A stretch of DNA of 64,000 nucleotides, from positions 1,292,001-1,356,000 of the forward strand of contig NZ_CP091110.1 in NCBI RefSeq assembly GCF_021560175.1. The letters are read 5' to 3'. The notes under the pieces are model-generated. The model searched no databases. It was not told where the DNA came from and saw only the letters and a list, made by a program, of their open reading frames with translations. This document shows, in pieces, positions 1 through 7,865 of this stretch. Within the stretch, counting starts at the first letter, position 1; each line of letters starts with the position of its first letter. Source of the DNA: Neobacillus drentensis (GTDB lineage: Bacteria; Bacillota; Bacilli; Bacillales; Cytobacillaceae). Position numbers and translations under genes: made by a program.

Positions 1-431
1 ATAGAATGAGTATGGGGGCCAGCCTTGAGGTCCGGGTACCATTTGCCGACCATCGTCTTGTAGAATATCTGTGGAATATCCCATGGGATATGAAAATGTA
101 TCGAGGCAGAGAAAAAGGACTTCTCCGCAAAGCTTTTGAAGGAATTCTGCCTGAAGAAGTCCTTTATCGGAAGAAAAGTCCATATCCAAAAACACATAAT
201 CCTGAATATACTGCCGCTATACAAAAATGGATGGGTACCATCTTACAGGATAAATCTTCGATATTGCATGAGTTTTTCCAAAAGGAACAGCTTCAAAGCA
301 TTGTGGAGACCGGCGGGGATTCATTTAAGGAGCCTTGGTTCGGCCAGCTAATGACAGGTCCGCAATTGTTAGCCTATCTTGTTCAGTTCCATACATGGTT
401 TAAGAACTATAATATTAATATCGTAAATTAG
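1..431 (+). CDS. asnB: Asparagine synthetase (glutamine-hydrolysing), C-terminal fragment
   Basis: The gene is cut by the left edge; about 142 C-terminal residues are visible and the frame is open through the first codon. The segment SMGASLEVRVPF is typical of the ATP-pyrophosphatase (synthetase) domain of class B asparagine synthetases, which make asparagine from aspartate, ATP and glutamine in the cytoplasm. The N-terminal glutaminase domain lies outside the window. In B. subtilis the sporulation paralogue asnO lies near the yit genes, so this may be AsnO rather than AsnB; the fragment cannot decide. A strong terminator follows. Confidence 0.88.
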   Translation, partial: RMSMGASLEVRVPFADHRLVEYLWNIPWDMKMYRGREKGLLRKAFEGILPEEVLYRKKSPYPKTHNPEYTAAIQKWMGTILQDKSSILHEFFQKEQLQSIVETGGDSFKEPWFGQLMTGPQLLAYLVQFHTWFKNYNINIVN

Positions 432-511
432 GCCTTTCAATTTCAAGAAAGATTATTTAAAAATTATTATTAAAATTTGGAATAAAGGCAGGATTAGATT
501 AAAATATTTAG

Positions 512-542
512 TGGAAGAGGGAACCTTTCCTCTTCCTTTTTT
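512..542 (+). terminator. Intrinsic terminator after the asparagine synthetase gene
   Basis: An 8-bp perfect stem, GGAAGAGG (513-520) with CCTCTTCC (529-536), is followed by a T-run. It separates the synthetase gene from the amylase-like gene. Confidence 0.8.
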
Positions 543-557
543 AAGGAGGAAAATGCC

Positions 558-2063
558 GTGAAAAAAATAACGTTATTATTATTAACCTTTTTACTTTGCT
601 CAAGCCTTCCTGCTCATGCGGAAATAAAAAAGGAAAACCGCTTATGGCAGGATGAATCCATTTACTCGCTTATGGTGGACCGTTTTAATGATGGAAATAT
701 AAAAAATGATCTTAATGTAGACGCGAAAAACCCCTTAGCGTACAATGGCGGTGATTTTCAGGGGATCATTGACAAATTAGATTACATACATGATATGGGC
801 TTTACAGCCATTCGGTTAACTCCAATCTTTGATAATACACAAAATGGGTACCATGGTTATTGGGTAAAGGACTTTTATAAAACCGATGAGCATTTTGGCA
901 CAATCAAGACTTTTCAGGAGCTTGTAAAAGAAGCTCATAAGCGAAAAATGAGAGTTATTATTGATTTTGTGGCTAATAATACCGCTGCGGATCATCCGTG
1001 GGTAAGTGATCCTGCCAAAAAGAATTGGTATCACCCCAATCAGGAAAATGATGAAGGAACGAATGGCTGGGTAGATGGTTTGCCTGACCTTAATCAGGAC
1101 AACCCTGAAGTAAATAAATATCTGATAGATGCCGCCAAATGGTGGATTACCAAAACGGATATCGACGGGTATAGCCTGCCCGAAGTCAATCAAGTTCCAT
1201 TAAGTTTCTGGACTGATTTTTCAAAAGCCGTTAAGAAAGTGAAGAAGGATTTCTTCTTAATGGGTGTCCCGCAGGATAATGCGGCAATAGATGTAGCTAA
1301 GTATCAGAACGCAGGAATCGACAGCGTATTCGATAATGCGAAAAGTAAGAATATGAGAAAGGCGTTTGCCACCACAAACCAATCCTTTTCTGATTTGGAC
1401 GTATCTTCAAATCACAATGGAAAACCAGAATTAATGGCGAACTTTTTTGATAATGAGTATACAGCAAGATTTACGGCTGATATCGTGGAGAAACGACAAT
1501 TTCCAGGTTCTCGGTGGAAAACTGCGTTGACATATCTATATACAACCCCAGGTATACCGATTTATTATTATGGAACGGACATAGCCTTAAATGGTGGAAA
1601 AACTCCTGATAATCGCAGGCAAATGAATTTCCGGACTGAGAAGGACCTGATTGACTATACCACCAAAATTTCCGAGTTAAGAAATAAGCTGCCTTCTTTA
1701 ACAAGAGGGACCATGGAAATGCTCTATGATAAAGGCGGGATGGTTGTTTATAAGCGCATTTATAAGGGCGAAACTTCGATTATTGCAATTAATAATTCCA
1801 CAAAATCACAAAAGGTGATTTTAACGGACAAGCAATTAGCTGCTGATAAGGAACTTCGTGGTTTACTTGCCGGGGATATAGTCCGCAGTCACAAGAATGA
1901 CTACATCCTTATAGTAGACCGGGATAATTCGGAAATCTATGTCCTTACTGAAAAAAGCGGCATTAACTTTACCTTTATTGCGGCTTTAGTTGGAGTGGGG
2001 GTCTTATCTTTGATTTTCCTTTTATTGGTTATTAAGCGTGGGAGAAAAGCGAAAGTAAACTAG
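558..2063 (+). CDS. Membrane-anchored GH13 amylase-like protein lacking catalytic acids
   Basis: This 501-residue protein has an N-terminal signal peptide (about residues 1-21, ending AHA), a GH13 alpha-amylase barrel, a C-terminal beta domain and a membrane anchor (about 472-491) followed by basic residues, so the barrel should sit outside the cell. Family hallmarks are kept: YSLMVDRF near 36, the GGDFQGI and GYHGYW blocks, and region I DFVANN (136-141). The catalytic positions are not: in region II the usual RLD reads S206-L207-P208, in region III the usual GEV reads GVP (236-238), and in region IV the usual DNHD reads DNEY (298-301). It therefore probably cannot hydrolyse glycosidic bonds and may bind glycans or act structurally. 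The GTG start follows AAGGAGG. Fold assignment is firm, function unknown. Confidence 0.85.
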   Translation: MKKITLLLLTFLLCSSLPAHAEIKKENRLWQDESIYSLMVDRFNDGNIKNDLNVDAKNPLAYNGGDFQGIIDKLDYIHDMGFTAIRLTPIFDNTQNGYHGYWVKDFYKTDEHFGTIKTFQELVKEAHKRKMRVIIDFVANNTAADHPWVSDPAKKNWYHPNQENDEGTNGWVDGLPDLNQDNPEVNKYLIDAAKWWITKTDIDGYSLPEVNQVPLSFWTDFSKAVKKVKKDFFLMGVPQDNAAIDVAKYQNAGIDSVFDNAKSKNMRKAFATTNQSFSDLDVSSNHNGKPELMANFFDNEYTARFTADIVEKRQFPGSRWKTALTYLYTTPGIPIYYYGTDIALNGGKTPDNRRQMNFRTEKDLIDYTTKISELRNKLPSLTRGTMEMLYDKGGMVVYKRIYKGETSIIAINNSTKSQKVILTDKQLAADKELRGLLAGDIVRSHKNDYILIVDRDNSEIYVLTEKSGINFTFIAALVGVGVLSLIFLLLVIKRGRKAKVN

Positions 2064-2066
2064 TTA

Positions 2067-2097
2067 AAATCGGCGGAGACATCTCCGCCGATTTTTT
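2067..2097 (+). terminator. Intrinsic terminator after the amylase-like gene
   Basis: A perfect stem, AAATCGGCGGAGA with its complement and a very short loop, ends in six T residues immediately after the stop codon. Confidence 0.88.
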
Positions 2098-2130
2098 AGA
2101 TCAAGAAAGTATGAAATTGACTTTGAAAAT

Positions 2131-2407
2131 TGTCCAGCTCCAGCGCCCTAGCGGCTAGTGTCCTTCGCGCTCCGCCCTACGATAAGTCAACATCGAATCG
2201 CTAACGATCTTCGTGTTGTCTAGCTCCGGCGCCTAGGGGCTCGGGGTCACAAGCCAATCCGTCAAGAAGGCTAAAGGGCAGCCTTCTCGCCGGCTCGTCT
2301 TATGCCTGTCGCCCCTGATCAAGGCGCCTCCGCTTTTCGACTTCCTTTATCTCAGTTGGAGCACTCCAGGCCATACGCCGCTGACCAGGGCGCTTACGCT
2401 TTTTTTC
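2131..2407. repeat. GC-rich dispersed repeat, large composite copy 1
   Basis: This interval between two convergent genes is GC-rich against an AT-rich background. It carries modules found elsewhere in the window: GTCCAGCTCCAGCGCC at the left, CATCGAATCGCT in the middle, GCCGGCTCGTCTTATGCCTG further on, and CTGACCAGGGCGCTT followed by ACGCTTTTT at the right. The same modules recur in opposite orientation at 4012-4347 and in shortened copies at 34079-34122 and 54586-54712. No coding potential is seen. Confidence 0.8.
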
Positions 2408-3280
2408 TTAACCATTTACAATAGTACCACCATTAACATGGATCATTTGCCCACTTACATAAGAGGAGTCATCAGAGGCCAGGTATACGTAACTCGGTGC
2501 GAGTTCATGCGGCTGTCCAGCTCTCCCTAGCGGTGTATCTGCACCGAATTTTTCTACTTGATCCTCTGGGAACGTTGACGGGATCAATGGCGTCCAAATT
2601 GGACCTGGAGCGACACCGTTCACGCGGATCCCTTGTTTTGCCAGCGACATCGCCAATGAACGTGTAAAGGAGACAATTGCTCCTTTCGTTGCAGAATAGT
2701 CTAATAATTGTTCGTTTCCATGATAGGCTGTGATGGAAGCCGTATTAATGATCGATGCTCCCTTTTTTAAATGAGGCAGCGCCATTTTGGTCATGTAAAA
2801 GAAGGAAAAAATATTAGTACGGAAAGTTTTTTCCAACTGTGATGATGTAATATCTAATAAGCTTTTTTGTGGATGCTGCTCTGCAGCATTGTTGACAAGA
2901 ATATCAAGTTTTTGAAATTCGTTGATCGTCTTGCTCACAATATCTTTACAGATATCTTCGGAACCAATATCGCCGGAAAACAGGAGACATTTGCGGCCTT
3001 CTGCTTCAATAAGCTGTTTTGTTTCCTCAGCATCCTGGTGTTCGTTTAAATAAACAATTGCGATATCAGCTCCTTCCTTTGCAAAATAAATCGCAACGGA
3101 TTTGCCTATGCCGCTGTCGCCTCCCGTAATTATCGCTGTTTTACCTGCAAGTTTTCCGCCCGGTTTATAATGTGGATCTACTGAGAGTGGACGAGGATTC
3201 ATTTCACTTTCTACTCCAGGCTGATGATTCTGATGCTGTGGCGGAAAGGTGCTTTTTTGTTGATTTTGATTATTACTCAT
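2408..3280 (-). CDS. Short-chain dehydrogenase/reductase (general stress type, YdaD/YhxD-like)
   Basis: This 290-residue SDR has an N-terminal polar extension rich in Gln and Pro (about 1-40). A Rossmann fold follows with the cofactor motif TGGDSGIGK (family TGxxxGIG), the NNAA motif, the catalytic Ser in NTASITAY and the YSATK active site (YxxxK). The extension and sequence resemble the YdaD/YhxD/gsp39 group of Bacillus stress-associated dehydrogenases; the substrate is unknown. The start at 3280 was chosen because GGGAGG lies at the right distance upstream, not the longer frame. It stands alone between the two large repeat copies together with yajQ. Confidence 0.9.
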   Translation of the reverse strand: MSNNQNQQKSTFPPQHQNHQPGVESEMNPRPLSVDPHYKPGGKLAGKTAIITGGDSGIGKSVAIYFAKEGADIAIVYLNEHQDAEETKQLIEAEGRKCLLFSGDIGSEDICKDIVSKTINEFQKLDILVNNAAEQHPQKSLLDITSSQLEKTFRTNIFSFFYMTKMALPHLKKGASIINTASITAYHGNEQLLDYSATKGAIVSFTRSLAMSLAKQGIRVNGVAPGPIWTPLIPSTFPEDQVEKFGADTPLGRAGQPHELAPSYVYLASDDSSYVSGQMIHVNGGTIVNG

Positions 3281-3348
3281 TTTCTTAACCTCCCAATGTC
3301 TATTCACTGTTAGTGTGAGAAAAAAGAGTCAAATTCATGACCAAAATA

Positions 3349-3382
3349 AAAAGGCGAAGGATGACTTTTCCTTACGCCTTTA
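3349..3382 (-). terminator. Intrinsic terminator downstream of yajQ (minus strand)
   Basis: Read on the minus strand, AAAGGCG and AAGGA pair with TCCTT and CGCCTTT, followed by a T-rich tail. It lies just past the 3' end of the yajQ gene. Confidence 0.7.
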
Positions 3383-3432
3383 ATATTACCCGCCACAATG
3401 AGCAGTAAAACTCCATACTCCCCGAGTTTCTA

Positions 3433-3924
3433 TTATCGATAATTTATAAATTGAACATCAACACTAAGATCTGCTTCACGTACTAAGGAAATAATTTTTT
3501 GCAGATCGTCACGGCTTTTTCCGGTTACTCGGACTTGATCGTCCTGTACCTGGCTCTTTACCTTCACCCCACTATTTTTAATAATGGTATTAATTTTTTT
3601 AGCGTTTTCCTTATCTATTCCTTGGGCAAGTTTTGCCCGTTGGCGCACTGTGCCACCAGATGCTTTTTCGATTTTACCGTAGTCTAAATTTTTAACAGGC
3701 ACACCTCGTTTAATTAATTTACTAAATAAGACATCCTTTAATTGGTCCATTTTATATTCGTCATCTGAAACAAGAACAAGTTCTTCTTTATCAAGTGATA
3801 CTTCACTTTTACTGCCCTTAAAATCATAGCGTGTTCCAATTTCTTTCATCGTTTGAGTGATTGCATTGGTGACTTCAGAAAAGTCTACTTTGGATACAAT
3901 ATCAAATGAGCTGTCTTTAGACAT
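3433..3924 (-). CDS. yajQ: YajQ-family nucleotide/RNA-binding protein
   Basis: This is a 163-residue protein of the YajQ (UPF0234) family, called YitK in B. subtilis. Recognisable family sequence includes [11 protein letters not shown] at the N-terminus, [10 protein letters not shown] near residue 35 and [11 protein letters not shown] near the C-terminus. Homologues have two ferredoxin-like domains; some bind cyclic di-GMP, and a Bacillus function is not established. The start at 3924 follows GGAGGG with 6-7 nt spacing, so the upstream in-frame Met codons are rejected. In B. subtilis yitK lies beside yitL, as here apart from the repeat. Confidence 0.93.
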   Translation of the reverse strand: MSKDSSFDIVSKVDFSEVTNAITQTMKEIGTRYDFKGSKSEVSLDKEELVLVSDDEYKMDQLKDVLFSKLIKRGVPVKNLDYGKIEKASGGTVRQRAKLAQGIDKENAKKINTIIKNSGVKVKSQVQDDQVRVTGKSRDDLQKIISLVREADLSVDVQFINYR

Positions 3925-4011
3925 AGCCATCCCTCCAATTAATTGATACATTATCTGCTAAAGTTTCCCTTTACGGGTACATTATAGTAAAATAAATCAG
4001 TTCAAACAAGT

Positions 4012-4347
4012 AAGAAAAGCGAAAGCGCCTTGAACAGGGGCGACAGGCATAAGACGAGCCGGCGGGAAGGTTGTTCTTTAACCTTTTCGCCGGATTGACC
4101 TAAAGGTGGAGGCGACTGTCCTGGGACGAAGGCATAAGACAAACCTTGCAAGAAGGCGCTTTTTGCCTTCTTCTGGGGGTGGCTTATGACTCGAGTCCCA
4201 AGGAGCCGCAACTGGATATGCTTATGACCCCGAGCCCCTAGGCGCTGCAGCTAGACAGTCAGAAAAGCGAAAGCACCTAGGCACTGCAGCTAGACAGTAA
4301 GAAAAGTCGAAGCGCTGAAGCTGACAAGAGGAAAGCGAGAGCGCCTT
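4012..4347. repeat. GC-rich dispersed repeat, large composite copy 2 (inverted relative to copy 1)
   Basis: This gene-free interval holds modules complementary to copy 1: AAAGCGCCTTGAACAGGGGC, CAGGCATAAGACGAGCCGGC, then repeated short units ending GCAGCTAGACAG, each followed by AGAAAAGCGAAAGC or close variants (about 4250, 4296). The short units repeat three to four times, suggesting local tandem growth. A 69-codon open frame inside it has no ribosome binding site and is an accident of GC content. Confidence 0.8.
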
Positions 4348-4373
4348 AATATAGAAAAAAGGAGTTAGAATAG

Positions 4374-5237
4374 ATGTCTTTAACAGAATTGATTGGTCAG
4401 TCTACTACATTAAACGTAGCCCGAATTGCAGACTTTGGTTATTTTTTATCAGATGGTAATGAGGATGTTTTATTGCATAAAAACCAGGCGCAGCAAGAAC
4501 TAGTGGAAGGGGAAGAAGTGGAGGTCTTTCTATTTACCGATTCTCAAGGAAGAATCTCGGCTTCCATGACCATACCAGAGGTTTCGGTCGGAACCTATGC
4601 TTGGGTCAAAGTGACAGATACAAATCCAAAAATTGGTGTGTTTTTAAACATCGGTCTTCCAAAGGATATTTTGTTAGGTGCAGACGACCTCCCTGCACAT
4701 CAATCCGTTTGGCCGAAGGTTGGTGACATGGTTTATATTACTTTGAGGGTGAATCGCAGTAACTTGTTGTATGCCCGGCTGGCAAGCGACCAAGTAATCC
4801 AATCCATCTCGATTGAAGCAACGAGAAAGGATTTTAACAAGAATATACAAGGGCATATTTATCGAACCGCCAAGGTCGGAAGCTGGGTTTACACAATTGA
4901 GGGCTTTAAAGGATTTATCCATGAATCTCAGCGCAAAGTTGAACCTCGGTTAGGTCAAAAGGTTGAAGGTCGGATCATTGACGTTAAGGAGGATGGAACG
5001 ATCAATGTCTCATTACTTGCACGAAAAGAAGAGTCCCAAGATACAGATGCAGAGAAAATCTACGAATATTTGATGAGTCGTAATGGAGCGATGCCTTATA
5101 ATGATAAAAGTATGCCTGAGGATATCCAAGAACGCTTCGGCTTAAGTAAAGGGGCTTTTAAGCGGGCATTAGGAAAACTAATCAAAGAAGGAAAGGTCTA
5201 TCAGGAAGGCAGCTGGACCTATGAAAAAAAAGATTAA
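4374..5237 (+). CDS. cvfB: S1-domain RNA-binding protein CvfB/YitL
   Basis: This 287-residue protein matches the CvfB family (YitL in B. subtilis), which has tandem S1/OB-type RNA-binding domains and a C-terminal winged helix. N-terminal sequence GYFLSDGNEDVLLHKNQ and the later S1 module with GRIIDVKEDGTINVSL (about 205-220) are typical, and the C-terminal segment ending in GSWTYEKK fits the winged helix. In Staphylococcus aureus CvfB affects virulence gene expression; in Bacillus its role is unclear. The start follows AAAGGAG. It is preceded by repeat copy 2, which may supply or interrupt its promoter region. Confidence 0.92.
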   Translation: MSLTELIGQSTTLNVARIADFGYFLSDGNEDVLLHKNQAQQELVEGEEVEVFLFTDSQGRISASMTIPEVSVGTYAWVKVTDTNPKIGVFLNIGLPKDILLGADDLPAHQSVWPKVGDMVYITLRVNRSNLLYARLASDQVIQSISIEATRKDFNKNIQGHIYRTAKVGSWVYTIEGFKGFIHESQRKVEPRLGQKVEGRIIDVKEDGTINVSLLARKEESQDTDAEKIYEYLMSRNGAMPYNDKSMPEDIQERFGLSKGAFKRALGKLIKEGKVYQEGSWTYEKKD

Positions 5238-5309
5238 AGGTTGCTTACATACTCTTTTTCGAAATGACAGACAATAAGTCTTGCATGAAATATAGAAAGG
5301 AGTATGGAT

Positions 5310-5441
5310 ATGCCGCACACTTCTGATAATGATAAAAAAGCACAAGACAATAATGCATTACGACATGAAAAAAATATGCTTCGTGAAAAAAATCGCCAAG
5401 CAGGAAAAAATCAATACTCAAAGAAAACAGATCACAAATAA
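5310..5441 (+). CDS. Small basic protein, DUF3941-like
   Basis: This 43-residue reading frame begins MPHTSDNDKKAQDNN and is very hydrophilic and rich in Lys, Asn and Gln. It has a good ribosome binding site (AAAGGAG, 8 nt before the ATG) and a terminator about 50 nt after the stop. It resembles small Bacillus proteins annotated DUF3941; this is recalled, not searched. Such proteins have no known function. Confidence 0.75.
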   Translation: MPHTSDNDKKAQDNNALRHEKNMLREKNRQAGKNQYSKKTDHK

Positions 5442-5443
5442 GA

Positions 5444-5486
5444 AAGCTGCAGCGCTTTGAACAACCTAGGCGTTGCAGCTAGACAA
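5444..5486. repeat. Short remnant of the GC-rich dispersed repeat
   Basis: The stretch contains GCTGCAGCGCTTTGAACAAC and CCTAGGCGTTGCAGCTAGAC, matching the right-hand units of repeat copy 2. It sits between the stop codon of the small gene and its terminator. Confidence 0.65.
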
Positions 5487-5488
5487 CG

Positions 5489-5516
5489 AAAGAGCGGGAA
5501 ATCCCGCTCTTTTTTC
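5489..5516 (+). terminator. Intrinsic terminator
   Basis: The stem GAAAGAGCGGGA with TCCCGCTCTTTT, ending in T residues, closes the small DUF3941-like transcript and faces the convergent DegV gene. Confidence 0.85.
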
Positions 5517-5524
5517 AAATTATA

Positions 5525-6373
5525 TTAATGTAAAAAGAAAATAGAAATCGTACCAGGACCTGTGTGGGATCCAATTGCTGAGCCGATCGAGGAGATATAG
5601 ACTTCTTTGGGATGGAATTCATTCATAATCATCTCTTTTACTTCTAGCGCAGTTGCTTCTGTATCTGCATGACTTATTCCAATGATTTGCTCATCCAAGC
5701 GGGAACCGCGTTCCTTCATAATTTCAATAATCCGGCGGAATACTTTCTTTTGCCCTCTTATTTTCTCAATCGGAACAAGTTTTCCTTCTTCCATATTTAG
5801 AATCGGTTTAATATTAAGCAAACCGCCAAGAAAAGCAGAAGCCTTAGAAACCCTGCCTCCTTTTGCTAAGTAATCTAAATCCTCAACTGTAAAAATATGC
5901 TCCATATGTTTACACCTTTTACTTACATCCGCTAAAATTTCCTCTTTTGTCGCATTTTGCAGTGAAAGCTTAGCTGCTTCCATAACAACCAGACCTGCTC
6001 CAAGCGATGCACACTTTGTATCAACAATCGTTAATTGAAAGTCTGGATATTTTTCCTTAACTTGGTCAAGAATCATAACAGCGGTTGAATAGGTACCGGA
6101 TAACTCGGAGGAAAAAGCGATGTAAATGCCCTCTTCATTCTTCTCAGCCATTTCTGTAAAAACTTCTTCAAATAAAAGGGGAGAAACCTGAGAGGTTTTT
6201 GGAACAACCCCGCTCCTGATCGTATCATAAACCGTTTTGGGATCAATTGTTTTTACATCTTCATAATCTTGGTCATTAATTTGTACCTTTAATGGGAATA
6301 ATACAACATTATTTTCATTATAAAAATTTAACGGTAAATCACATGCACTGTCAGCAAGTATTTTTACTGTCAT
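5525..6373 (-). CDS. yitS: DegV-family fatty acid-binding protein
   Basis: This 282-residue DegV protein has N-terminal VKILADSACDLP (family DSxxDLP), TSQVSP near residue 66 (the Thr-Ser lipid-binding loop) and FTVEDLDYLAKGGRVSKASA near 160. DegV proteins bind a fatty acid, and some (FakB) present it to a fatty acid kinase for phospholipid synthesis. Position and similarity match YitS of B. subtilis, next to yitT. The start at 6373 follows GCAGGTG; an ATG seven codons upstream lacks a ribosome binding site. The next gene is divergent. Confidence 0.92.
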   Translation of the reverse strand: MTVKILADSACDLPLNFYNENNVVLFPLKVQINDQDYEDVKTIDPKTVYDTIRSGVVPKTSQVSPLLFEEVFTEMAEKNEEGIYIAFSSELSGTYSTAVMILDQVKEKYPDFQLTIVDTKCASLGAGLVVMEAAKLSLQNATKEEILADVSKRCKHMEHIFTVEDLDYLAKGGRVSKASAFLGGLLNIKPILNMEEGKLVPIEKIRGQKKVFRRIIEIMKERGSRLDEQIIGISHADTEATALEVKEMIMNEFHPKEVYISSIGSAIGSHTGPGTISIFFLH

Positions 6374-6499
6374 AAATGTACACCTGCTTTCCAATCATAT
6401 AGTTCATTTACTTTTAAGTTTATCGGTTTCATCTTAAAATTACAATTTCTAAATGGAGAAGTCATTATAGCTAAATTTTAAAGTTAAGGGGGAATTCTA

Positions 6500-7342
6500 T
6501 TGCTTTGGCTCCAAACTAAAAAAGTCGTGATTGTAATCGCTGGTGCATTAATAAATGCACTCGCCATGAATTTATTTCTAATACCAGCGAATGTTTATTC
6601 CAGCGGTTTTACTGGTGTTGCTCAATTACTCTCAAAGGTATTAAGTGATTATACTGCTATCAATGTTTCGATGGGTTTTTTATTGTTAATTTTAAATATT
6701 CCGGTTGCGATTCTCGGTTGGAAAAAGGTCGGAAAATCATTTACCGTTTACAGTTTTTTGAGTGTTTTACTTACTTCCTTATTTCTCTCGATGATTCCCA
6801 TTAAACAAGTTTCACATGATATTTTACTTAATGCTGTATTTGGCGGAGTGATTCTGGCAATTGGGGTAGGGATCACGTTAAAATGGGGTGCCTCCACAGG
6901 CGGAGTTGACATTATAGCTATGGTTCTTTCCCGGATGAAAGACAAACCCGTTGGTCCCTATATGTTTGTCCTAAATGGGATTATCATTATCACGGCTGGT
7001 TTCCTTTATGGCTGGGAAAAAGCACTCTATACTCTTGTTACTTTATATACTTCCACCAGGGTAATAGATGCCATCCATACTAGACATGCCAAGCTAACGG
7101 CAATGATCATTACAAAAAAGGCAGATGAAATGAAAAAGGCCATTCATGCTTCTCTTGTAAGAGGAATTACGATGATCCCGGCGAAGGGAGCCTTTTCGAA
7201 TGAAACAAGAGAGATGCTGATGATTGTGATAACTCGATATGAACTGTTTGATTTAGAAAGAATCATTCAGGAGGTCGATCCTAATGCCTTTACAAACATT
7301 GTGCAAACGACAGGGGTTTATGGTTTTTTTCGGAGAGAATAA
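6500..7342 (+). CDS. yitT: YitT-family membrane protein (DUF2179)
   Basis: This 280-residue protein has five or six hydrophobic segments in its first 180 residues, then a soluble C-terminal domain of the DUF2179 type (KLTAMIITKKADEM near 195; EMLMIVITRYE near 235). The YitT family is widespread in Firmicutes with no established substrate. The start codon is TTG at 6500 behind AAGGGGGAA. Neighbours yitS and yitU are as in B. subtilis. Confidence 0.92.
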   Translation: MLWLQTKKVVIVIAGALINALAMNLFLIPANVYSSGFTGVAQLLSKVLSDYTAINVSMGFLLLILNIPVAILGWKKVGKSFTVYSFLSVLLTSLFLSMIPIKQVSHDILLNAVFGGVILAIGVGITLKWGASTGGVDIIAMVLSRMKDKPVGPYMFVLNGIIIITAGFLYGWEKALYTLVTLYTSTRVIDAIHTRHAKLTAMIITKKADEMKKAIHASLVRGITMIPAKGAFSNETREMLMIVITRYELFDLERIIQEVDPNAFTNIVQTTGVYGFFRRE

Positions 7343-7353
7343 TTCAAAAGAGC

Positions 7354-7402
7354 AAGCGTCCATTTTAGTGCCAGGTACAGCACTAAAATGGACGCTTTTT
7401 CT
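7354..7402. terminator. Very stable bidirectional terminator between yitT and convergent small genes
   Basis: An 18-bp perfect inverted repeat (AAGCGTCCATTTTAGTGC and its complement) with an 8-nt loop ends in T residues on the plus strand. Convergent genes on both sides make a shared terminator likely. Confidence 0.88.
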
Positions 7403-7404
7403 TA

Positions 7405-7590
7405 CTATTTAATCTGATCTAGCTCTTGTTGCATTTGTTGGAGCTGGGCTTGTTCTGCTACTGTTGAATTGGCATAGGCAGAACTAAGAGCATTCTTTGC
7501 TTTTGCAACAGCAGAATCAAGGTCAGCAGGGCTGGCGGATTGTGCCATCTCCACAAATCGTCTGGCTTCCTGGAACAATTGGTTTCCCAT
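7405..7590 (-). CDS. DUF3813-like small protein
   Basis: This is a 61-residue, Ala- and Gln-rich helical protein starting MGNQLFQEARRFVEMAQSAS. It resembles the DUF3813 family of Bacillus, of unknown function. The start at 7590 follows GGAGGA. The stop codon of the preceding gene ends one base before this start, and the ribosome binding site lies inside that gene, so the two are probably translationally coupled. Confidence 0.75.
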   Translation of the reverse strand: MGNQLFQEARRFVEMAQSASPADLDSAVAKAKNALSSAYANSTVAEQAQLQQMQQELDQIK

Positions 7591-7591
7591 G

Positions 7592-7744
7592 TTATATTCC
7601 TCCAAGCGAGGATTCATGCACATTGGCCATCTTCTGAGCTTCCGCCTCAGCATAGGTCATGTGATAAGGAATACGTTCAGCATGTTTGCTGACCGTATCG
7701 GCCCCTTGTTGGACAAAGCGTTTTGATTTGTTTCGTTTACCCAT
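7592..7744 (-). CDS. Small basic protein of unknown function
   Basis: This 50-residue protein begins MGKRNKSKRFVQQGAD and ends ANVHESSLGGI. The N-terminus is strongly basic; no transmembrane segment is visible. GGAGGG lies 6 nt before the ATG at 7744. I do not recognise a named family. Its coupling to the DUF3813-like gene suggests shared expression, possibly in sporulation, but nothing in the sequence proves this. Confidence 0.68.
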   Translation of the reverse strand: MGKRNKSKRFVQQGADTVSKHAERIPYHMTYAEAEAQKMANVHESSLGGI

Positions 7745-7865
7745 TCGAATCCCTCCAATATGCTCAAAGCTAAGATTGAAACAGCTTTGCTGCCTCAAAA
7801 CTAGTATGCACATCTATTCGCCGGTTCATTTAGGTAAACTATGGCGGAAATTTGAATTTTTTTTC

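Noticed and set aside
816..1193. 125-codon minus-strand open frame inside the amylase-like gene
   Set aside because: It is antisense to a clearly coding region, has no family resemblance and follows the codon pattern of the opposite strand. The same reasoning excludes the other antisense frames inside clpB, fabH, fabF, opp, app and yjcD.
4002..4211. 69-codon open frame on the minus strand inside repeat copy 2
   Set aside because: It lies wholly in the GC-rich repeat, has no ribosome binding site and its low-complexity translation does not look like a protein.
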